IMG/VR virus record: IMGVR_UViG_3300027968_000013
Span: 1 to 35,522 of that record
Origin: a virus
DNA length: 35,522 nucleotides
Strand: one strand, 5' to 3'
Each line of letters opens with the position of its first letter. Position 1 is the first letter of the stretch. Below are positions 31,556-35,522 of this stretch, in pieces. The translations under genes were made by a program, and so were the position numbers. The notes beneath the pieces are model-generated. The model was not told where the DNA came from. It saw only the letters and a program-made list of their open reading frames with translations, and did no database searches.

Positions 31556-31888
31556 TCAGGCGGCTTCCCGCAGCGGGCCGGGGCGTTTCCGCAGCCGCCG
31601 CGGGTCGATCCCCGACGCCCCTATGCCGTTGTCCCGGACCCGTTTCTCGGCGGCGCGGACGGCTTCGCGGGAGTGCAGCGGCCAGCCGCGCTCGTCGAGG
31701 CCCTGCGGGGCCAGCCAGCCCCGGGCACGCCACTGCCGGATGGTCACGGGCCTCACCCCGGCCAGCCGGGCGGCCTCGGCGGTGGTGAGCAGGCCGTCTC
31801 CGCGGCAGGGACGCATGACCACCTGCCCCGGATCCACGGAAAAGCCCCGGGCGCGGCGCGCTCCGGGGACACCTGTGCTCAGCATCAT
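31556..31888 (-). CDS. MerR-like helix-turn-helix DNA-binding protein
   Basis: 110 residues from an ATG at 31888, or from the second ATG at 31885. LLTTAEAARLAGVRPVTIRQ and WRARGWLAPQGLDERGWPLH form the winged helix-turn-helix of excisionase/MerR-like proteins, with a C-terminal Arg-rich helix. A consensus promoter ends two bases before the ATG, so translation may be leaderless; an internal ATG at 31816 preceded by GGGGCAGGTGG is an alternative start. It likely controls neighbouring genes or acts in DNA processing such as packaging; a small terminase role was considered but has no support beyond position. Confidence 0.72.
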   Translation of the reverse strand: MMLSTGVPGARRARGFSVDPGQVVMRPCRGDGLLTTAEAARLAGVRPVTIRQWRARGWLAPQGLDERGWPLHSREAVRAAEKRVRDNGIGASGIDPRRLRKRPGPLREAA

Positions 31889-31890
31889 CA

Positions 31891-31919
31891 GTGTTACACC
31901 CCGCCGCGGGCAGAGTCAA
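31891..31919 (-). promoter_or_regulatory. sigma70-like promoter TTGACT-17-TAACAC
   Basis: On the minus strand, TTGACT (31919-31914) is followed by exactly 17 bases and TAACAC (31896-31891). The ATG pair of the HTH gene begins two bases after the -10, so transcription would start at or near the second ATG (31885), giving a leaderless message. This is the best promoter I can see in the window. Confidence 0.6.
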
Positions 31920-31931
31920 AAACCCTGCCGG

Positions 31932-32873
31932 TCAGGCGGCGTGGCACGCCGGATGCCCCCCTGCACGGCACTCGCAGGCATCCCACGCGCACTCCCCGTG
32001 CCGGCCCGCCTGGCAGCGGCGGCACGACAGCCCCGGCACCGACCGCGCCCACGACGCGTACATGTCCGCCCACGTGTGGAACTGCGCCTCGTCCATCTCG
32101 TCCCGGCATTCCGCGCACCGGGAGTGCATCGCCGGCCGCGACGGGTCCGACGGCGGCTCCGCCCGCTCCAGCGCCATCGCCTCGCATTCCCGGCAGGGAA
32201 TGCCGTCGAACGTCTCCGGCCGGGCTTTCACCTGGCCGAGGATACGCCGCGCCCGGTAGTGCAGGCCGAGGATCTCGTTCCCCGCCTCAGCGCCGCCCAT
32301 GGCGGGCAGCATGTGCGCCTCCCCGGACGGCAGCACCGTCCCCTCCTCTCCCGGGTCGGCGGACGCCAGCCATCCGGCGGCTTTCACCGGGTCGAACATG
32401 ATCCGGGTCATGGGCCCGGGCTGCAAGGCGAGCAGCACGTCCACCCGGTCCGGCCAGATGGCTTTCACCGCGGCGGCGACGGCTTTTTCCGGGCGGTGCA
32501 GGACCGCCTGGCGGGAGGGGGGGTCGGTGAGGCGGGCGGCGTCGGCGACCCGCTCATGCCAGGAGGCGAGCACCGCGCCCATCTCCCAGGCCAGGGCGAG
32601 CACTTCCAGCCTGAGCGGGTCACGGGGCCCGGGGACGGAGCGGACGGCTTTCCCGGTGCGGGGGCGTTCCCGGGCGGCGAGCAGCAGCCGGACGCAGGCT
32701 TCGGGGAGCTCGGACAGCCGGGCGGCTATGACGGACCGGCAGGCGGGGCAGAAAGCCTGGAAGGTGCGCGCCCCGTGCCATGTGCCGTCGCCGCCGCGGA
32801 TGGCGGCGTGGCAGCGGGGGCCGCTGGCGCATTCCTGCCTGGCGTCGCCTGGGGGCTGGCCGGGGGGAGGCAT
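31932..32873 (-). CDS. Cys-rich zinc-finger protein of unknown function
   Basis: About 313 residues from an ATG at 32873 (MPPPGQPPGDARQECASGPR). An upstream TTG at 32909 would add 12 residues, and neither has a clear ribosome site. The N-terminal part has ECASGPRCHAA and FCPACRSVIAARL. The middle is helical and holds LEVLALAWEMGAVLASWHE and KAIWPDRVDVLLALQPGPMT. The C-terminal third is packed with Cys (IPCRECEAM, SRCAECRDEMDE, LSCRRCQAGRHGECAWDACE). This layout (two zinc regions around a helical core) is typical of a conserved actinophage protein found near the start of the late region. DNA or RNA binding is inferred. Confidence 0.65.
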   Translation of the reverse strand: MPPPGQPPGDARQECASGPRCHAAIRGGDGTWHGARTFQAFCPACRSVIAARLSELPEACVRLLLAARERPRTGKAVRSVPGPRDPLRLEVLALAWEMGAVLASWHERVADAARLTDPPSRQAVLHRPEKAVAAAVKAIWPDRVDVLLALQPGPMTRIMFDPVKAAGWLASADPGEEGTVLPSGEAHMLPAMGGAEAGNEILGLHYRARRILGQVKARPETFDGIPCRECEAMALERAEPPSDPSRPAMHSRCAECRDEMDEAQFHTWADMYASWARSVPGLSCRRCQAGRHGECAWDACECRAGGHPACHAA

Positions 32874-32909
32874 GACCGGAATGATGGCGGACGGGCGGGG
32901 GGAACGCAA

Positions 32910-33195
32910 AGCGGGACACGGGCGTTACCTGGGCGTTACCCGTCCTCGGGCTCGCGCAACGGGCAGCGGTGCCAGTTGCCGTCAGGATCCGGGTGGTCTT
33001 GCGGAGCTGCCCTCCGGCTGCGCGGGGCGTGGCCTGGACGGCGCGGGTAGCATGCGGGCCGCGGTAGACGGTCTCAGGCAAGGCGTGGTCCTGGAGCTGG
33101 GCGACGGTGCGCTGGCCGCGGTCCAGCTCGCCATCGCCCGTAGCCCGTTCCATTGCGGGCGGAACCCCCGAGCCGCAGCGGCATGGCGGCCTGCC
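32910..33195. other. Gap with an orphan coding-like stretch
   Basis: With the upstream part of the previous gene this leaves about 320 bases without a clear gene. A minus-strand frame ending at TAA 32936-32938 encodes APQDHPDPDGNWHRCPLREP then EDG, a very protein-like ending, but it has a stop about 45 codons upstream and no ATG, GTG or good site. It may be a frameshifted or decayed small gene. A direct repeat GGGCGTTACC occurs twice at 32920-32940. Confidence 0.4.
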
Positions 33196-33525
33196 TTACA
33201 GGCCGCGCTCCCGGAGCCACTCCCCGACGTCGACGGAGCCTCCGGGGCCGGCCGGTTTCTTCGGCGCTTCCCGGATCGCCCTGCCCAGTTCAGGATCTCT
33301 CCGCAGCCGGATGGTGACAAGAGCATCCTCGGCCAGGCACGTCAGGTAGCCGGGATCGCCGGTCCGCTTCCAGGCCAGCGCGGCGCGCAGCAAGCTGCGG
33401 GCGATCTCGCCGGCACCTTCCCCGGGCAGGCCGGCGACGACGTCCATCAGCCCGGCCAGCTCGGGATCGTCACGCGCCGGCAGGCCGGGCACCCGCGTGA
33501 ACCCCTGCTTGACTGGTGCTCCCAT
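33196..33525 (-). CDS. Helical protein of unknown function
   Basis: 109 residues from an ATG at 33525 with GGGAGAGGGGAAG upstream; a longer frame to 33582 was rejected. It reads MGAPVKQGFTRVPGLPARDD then LAGLMDVVAGLPGEGAGEIA, RSLLRAALAWKRTGDPGYLT, ALVTIRLRRDPELGRAI. It is mainly amphipathic helices with a charged C-terminus ending VGEWLRERGL. I do not recognise the family. It lies within the cluster of small genes before the terminase. Confidence 0.6.
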   Translation of the reverse strand: MGAPVKQGFTRVPGLPARDDPELAGLMDVVAGLPGEGAGEIARSLLRAALAWKRTGDPGYLTCLAEDALVTIRLRRDPELGRAIREAPKKPAGPGGSVDVGEWLRERGL

Positions 33526-33551
33526 GACTTCCCCTCTCCCATCCCGGTCGC

Positions 33552-34226
33552 TCATTTCGGGCGCTGGCACGTCTTGCACCACGCCCCCGGCTGGAGCCGG
33601 TGCTGGCAGCGCCTCCGGGCGGCGCCTCCCGGCTGCCGCAGGGGAACCCCCCCGTGGCCCGGCGGCTCCGGCACCTCATGGACGGGCAGGACAGGAGCGC
33701 CGGCTGTGGCCGGCTTGAACACGGCGGTGCCGGGTGCCACGGGCGGCAGCGGGGCGGCGGCGGCAGGCACGGGCACGTGGAGGGCTTCCAGGGCCTCGGC
33801 CACCTTCCGGTCGACGAGCCGCGCCACCGCAGCCTCGAGGACGGCCCCCTGCGGGCCTGTGCGGGCCTGCGCGGGCTTCTCCCCCTCCGCCGCCCCGTCA
33901 TCCCCGCCGGACGCGGCGGGGGCCTGCGGCGGCCGCTGGCAGCCCGCGGTGACAGCCAGGTGGGCGCGGCACTTCTGCCGGCTCACCTGTGTCACCGCAT
34001 CGGCTAGGGCGGTGATGAGCGGCGAGCCTGTCAGGTCCCCCCATGCGAGGGGTACCGGCTCGCCGCAGCGGCTGCAGCGGATGTAGCCGGCGAGGGCGTC
34101 GGCGGCGTCGCCGAGGATGGTTGACGGGGCGGCTTGCACTTCCGCGGCTGCCGCGGTGAGGTCAGCCCAGGAGGAATCCCAGGCGCGCACCGAGTGGTTG
34201 GAACGCCTGTCACGGGTCACGGTCAC
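33552..34226 (-). CDS. Protein with two Cys regions, unknown function
   Basis: 224 residues from a GTG at 34226 overlapping the stop of the membrane protein gene (GTGA). It has IRCSRCGEPVPLAWGDLTGS with VTQVSRQKCRAHLAVTAGCQ near residues 50-95, a long Pro/Ala-rich linker, a helix VLEAAVARLVDRKVAEALEA, and a C-terminal CQHRLQPGAWCKTCQRPK. The two zinc-type sites at either end with a disordered middle suggest an adaptor or nucleic-acid-binding protein. Family not recognised. Confidence 0.6.
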   Translation of the reverse strand: MTVTRDRRSNHSVRAWDSSWADLTAAAAEVQAAPSTILGDAADALAGYIRCSRCGEPVPLAWGDLTGSPLITALADAVTQVSRQKCRAHLAVTAGCQRPPQAPAASGGDDGAAEGEKPAQARTGPQGAVLEAAVARLVDRKVAEALEALHVPVPAAAAPLPPVAPGTAVFKPATAGAPVLPVHEVPEPPGHGGVPLRQPGGAARRRCQHRLQPGAWCKTCQRPK

Positions 34227-34558
34227 CGGGTTTCCTCCTCCCGGGCCGCGGCCCGGTCAGCGCGGTGCCCGAGGAAGTACACGCCGGCGGCTGCGGCGAT
34301 GACCCCCCAGTAGATCAGCTCGGCGATGGTGGAGTGAATGTCCCACCGCCATGAGGTGCCGGCCGGGCCGCCTTCCCCGTGCCAGACCATCGCGGGCCAG
34401 AAGGCGATGACGATGAGGATGAAGCCGATGATGATCCACGGCCCCCCGTTCCCGGCGCTGTTGCCGGCCTGCTGGTAGCGGCGGCCGTGGCTGTATGCGG
34501 TCCTCCCGCAGGCCGGGCAGTAGCCGGGTCTCCCGCAGGACGGGCATCTCGCTGTCAT
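34223..34558 (-). CDS. Small membrane protein with N-terminal zinc ribbon
   Basis: 111 residues from an ATG at 34558 with GAGAGGGGACG upstream. MTARCPSCGRPGYCPACGRT is a four-Cys ribbon. Two hydrophobic segments follow: WIIIGFILIVIAFWPAMVW (about 43-61) and LIYWGVIAAAAGVYFLGH (about 82-99), ending in a charged tail. The layout gives both ends in the cytoplasm or both outside. It could be a lysis-associated or regulatory membrane protein, but no endolysin is next to it. A longer frame to 34807 was rejected. Confidence 0.65.
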   Translation of the reverse strand: MTARCPSCGRPGYCPACGRTAYSHGRRYQQAGNSAGNGGPWIIIGFILIVIAFWPAMVWHGEGGPAGTSWRWDIHSTIAELIYWGVIAAAAGVYFLGHRADRAAAREEETR

Positions 34559-34599
34559 GACGTCCCCTCTCTCATGCCGGGTGCTCCCGTGCCCCCAGT

Positions 34600-34656
34600 G
34601 TATTACGGCCCCCCTCCCGGCGCAATACGGTTCTGTAGTACGGCCTTGCGTGCGCG
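34600..34656. promoter_or_regulatory. Cluster of GTATTACGGCC-type motifs
   Basis: In the 164-base gap before the membrane protein gene, GTATTACGGCC (34600-34610), CAATACGGTT and GTAGTACGGCCT (34635-34646) recur. The last continues into TGCGTGCGCG-like sequence matching 19 of 22 bases at 35243-35264. Repeated sites upstream of two gene starts suggest regulator binding or a promoter family. On the minus strand the site contains TAATAC, but no good -35 is at 17 bases. Confidence 0.4.
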
Positions 34657-34722
34657 GGGGTTTCCCGGCTGTACAGCGGGGAGCCGTGACAGCCGCAGCC
34701 GTGACGCCCCCGCTCATCTCGT

Positions 34723-34923
34723 TCAGCGAGGTGCGCGTCCTTGCCCGCGGGCCCGCTGTCCGCGCATGGGCGGAGATCCGCAAGCAGGCGATTTCTCCGC
34801 GCACCACTCACCGGCACGCTCGCGGCGGTATGCCCCGGCGCCTGCGAGGGCCTGGGCGATGAGAGCGGCCTGCGCCGTGGTGATGGTTGCCGTCCCCCGG
34901 GCGCGGCGGCCGTGGCGGCTCAC
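34723..34923 (-). CDS. Small conserved phage protein
   Basis: 66 residues from a GTG at 34923 that overlaps the TGA of the previous gene (GTGA). It has RGTATITTAQAALIAQALAG then AGAYRRERAGEWCAEKSPAC. The helix-rich ...QAALIAQALxxAxxYRR... with trailing Cys pair is a pattern I have seen in short proteins of Streptomyces-type phages. The C-terminus is Arg-rich. Function unknown. Confidence 0.55.
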   Translation of the reverse strand: MSRHGRRARGTATITTAQAALIAQALAGAGAYRRERAGEWCAEKSPACGSPPMRGQRARGQGRAPR

Positions 34924-35105
34924 CGGGGCATCTTCGTCCCGCGGGGGTCCGCTGGCGGCTGCTCCAGCCGGTTCAGCCTGGCGGCCTCGCGTTTCCCGCA
35001 TGTCCGGCAGAACAGGCCCATGGAGGCGTTCAGCCGGGAGAACACCTCGACGGCGGCTGGGCGCCCGCACCGGCAGCGGCCGATCTCACGCATGTATGCC
35101 ATCAC
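34920..35105 (-). CDS. Small zinc-ribbon protein, start uncertain
   Basis: About 60 residues from GTG 35105 or ATG 35102: MMAYMREIGRCRCGRPAAVE then VFSRLNASMGLFCRTCGKRE, AARLNRLEQPP. CRC-x-R ... FCRTC gives a plausible zinc site. The frame stays open to about 35192 and encodes LFDDIPPPEQRAGTTSDSAE before the chosen start, which looks genuinely coding; however there is no normal start codon there. The upstream stretch carries a palindrome, so the true start or an upstream frameshift is unresolved. Confidence 0.55.
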   Translation of the reverse strand: MMAYMREIGRCRCGRPAAVEVFSRLNASMGLFCRTCGKREAARLNRLEQPPADPRGTKMPR

Positions 35106-35183
35106 CGTGCCCCATTCCGCGCTGTCTGATGTTGTTCCCGCCCGCTGCTCCGGCGGGGGAATGTCATCAAACAGCCTCGCGCG

Positions 35184-35197
35184 GGTAAGCGCTTACC
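35184..35197. promoter_or_regulatory. Perfect 14-bp palindrome, candidate operator
   Basis: GGTAAGCGCTTACC is identical on both strands, about 80 bases upstream of the first small gene of the operon. Perfect palindromes of this size with TAAGCGCTTA centres suit dimeric repressors. A GGGAGAGAAGG on the minus strand abuts it. No matching copy was noticed elsewhere in the window. Confidence 0.5.
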
Positions 35198-35522
35198 TTC
35201 TCTCCCAGGCGCCGGCCACCCGCCCCCTACCCCAGGCCCGGCGTATTACGGCCTCGCATGCGCGCGTGCACCCACCCCACCATCCGCCACCCTCCGTCAC
35301 CTGCACCTACTAAGCGTGACCAGGCTCCTTTGCCCCCCACAACCCCACCAACACGAGAGCCAGCTTGACGGTCCTCTCCGTTTTGCCTGGTCCGCCGCGG
35401 ATCATCCGGTTCTGGATGACCGGGGCGGGCCCCCCGCCCAGCCCCCGCGCACCCGCCCGCGACCATCACACCCCGCCACCACCGCGCACGCAACCCATCA
35501 CACCACCACCGCGCACGTCATT
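35198..35522. other. Upstream intergenic region with repeats
   Basis: No convincing gene. It holds a GTATTACGGCC motif (35243-35253), an 8-bp inverted repeat GACCAGGC/GCCTGGTC enclosing 59 bases (35318-35392), and a 15-base direct repeat CCACCACCGCGCACG at 35476 and 35503 near the edge. A minus-strand reading contains MIRGGPGKTERTVKLALVLV before a stop at about 35312, which could be the tail of a gene, but it has no start or clear context. The composition is lower in G than the rest. Confidence 0.4.

Noticed and set aside
35318-35392. Inverted repeat considered as a tRNA or other structured RNA
   Set aside because: No T-arm GTTCGA-type sequence or cloverleaf; only one 8-bp outer stem and a weak inner stem.
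35227-35493. 88-codon minus-strand open frame at the right end
   Set aside because: Arg/Gly-biased, crosses a stem-loop and repeat motifs, and has no ribosome binding site.
1-35522. CRISPR arrays and tRNA genes
   Set aside because: No regularly spaced short repeats with unique spacers and no tRNA-like consensus were seen; the 108-bp repeats lie in coding sequence without spacers.

Overview
The window looks like the late (structural) region of a very high-GC, long-tailed double-stranded DNA phage or prophage of an actinobacterium. This rests on the GC-rich codon use, frequent GTG and TTG starts, GGAGG-type ribosome binding sites, tight ATGA/GTGA overlaps and the siphovirus gene order. I see no integrase, replication, tRNA, CRISPR or host housekeeping genes, so I cannot tell whether it is a free virus or a prophage. 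All convincing full genes lie on the minus strand and read from right to left. The only plus-strand signals are remnants of an IS200/IS605-type (TnpB) element and its RNA-like ends.

Layout in the direction of transcription: (a) 35.5-30.6 kb holds an intergenic region with a perfect palindrome and repeated GTATTACGGCC-type motifs. After it come small, mostly Cys-rich (zinc-ribbon-like) proteins, a membrane protein, a MerR-like helix-turn-helix protein behind a good sigma70-like promoter, and an NlpC/P60-superfamily-like protein. (b) 30.6-17.1 kb is the packaging and head module: large terminase with extra Cys clusters, two small proteins, two virion-type beta proteins, a 1365-residue portal that also carries MuF-like, Nudix and ParB-like domains, a 1311-residue prohead protease/scaffold fusion, and a major capsid protein with a fibronectin-III-like insert. 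(c) 16.9-11.0 kb has two small decoration-like proteins, a methyltransferase/glycosyltransferase pair, zinc-ribbon and SAP-like proteins, a head-tail connector with an apparent one-base frameshift, and a tail terminator-like protein. (d) 10.5-0 kb is the tail module: tail tube, tail assembly chaperones joined by a canonical -1 slippery site (C CCA AAA), a GT4 glycosyltransferase, a nucleoside-deoxyribosyltransferase-like protein, an HK97-gp10-like protein, the tape measure, and two downstream virion proteins. The last of these runs off the window and contains perfect 108-bp repeats.

The most unusual signals are five. Two homologous omegaRNA-like right ends of TnpB elements (10921-11031 and 12113-12234) sit in gaps between virion genes. 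One still carries the last 27 codons of tnpB, and their stems differ by compensatory changes. Further solitary TTCA-loop hairpins of the same kind occur near 0.9, 11.97 and 22.9 kb. The portal is fused to MuF, Nudix and ParB-like domains. A shared beta module recurs in the tail tube, the connector and a decoration-like protein. Sugar- and methyl-transfer genes are inserted into both head and tail operons.
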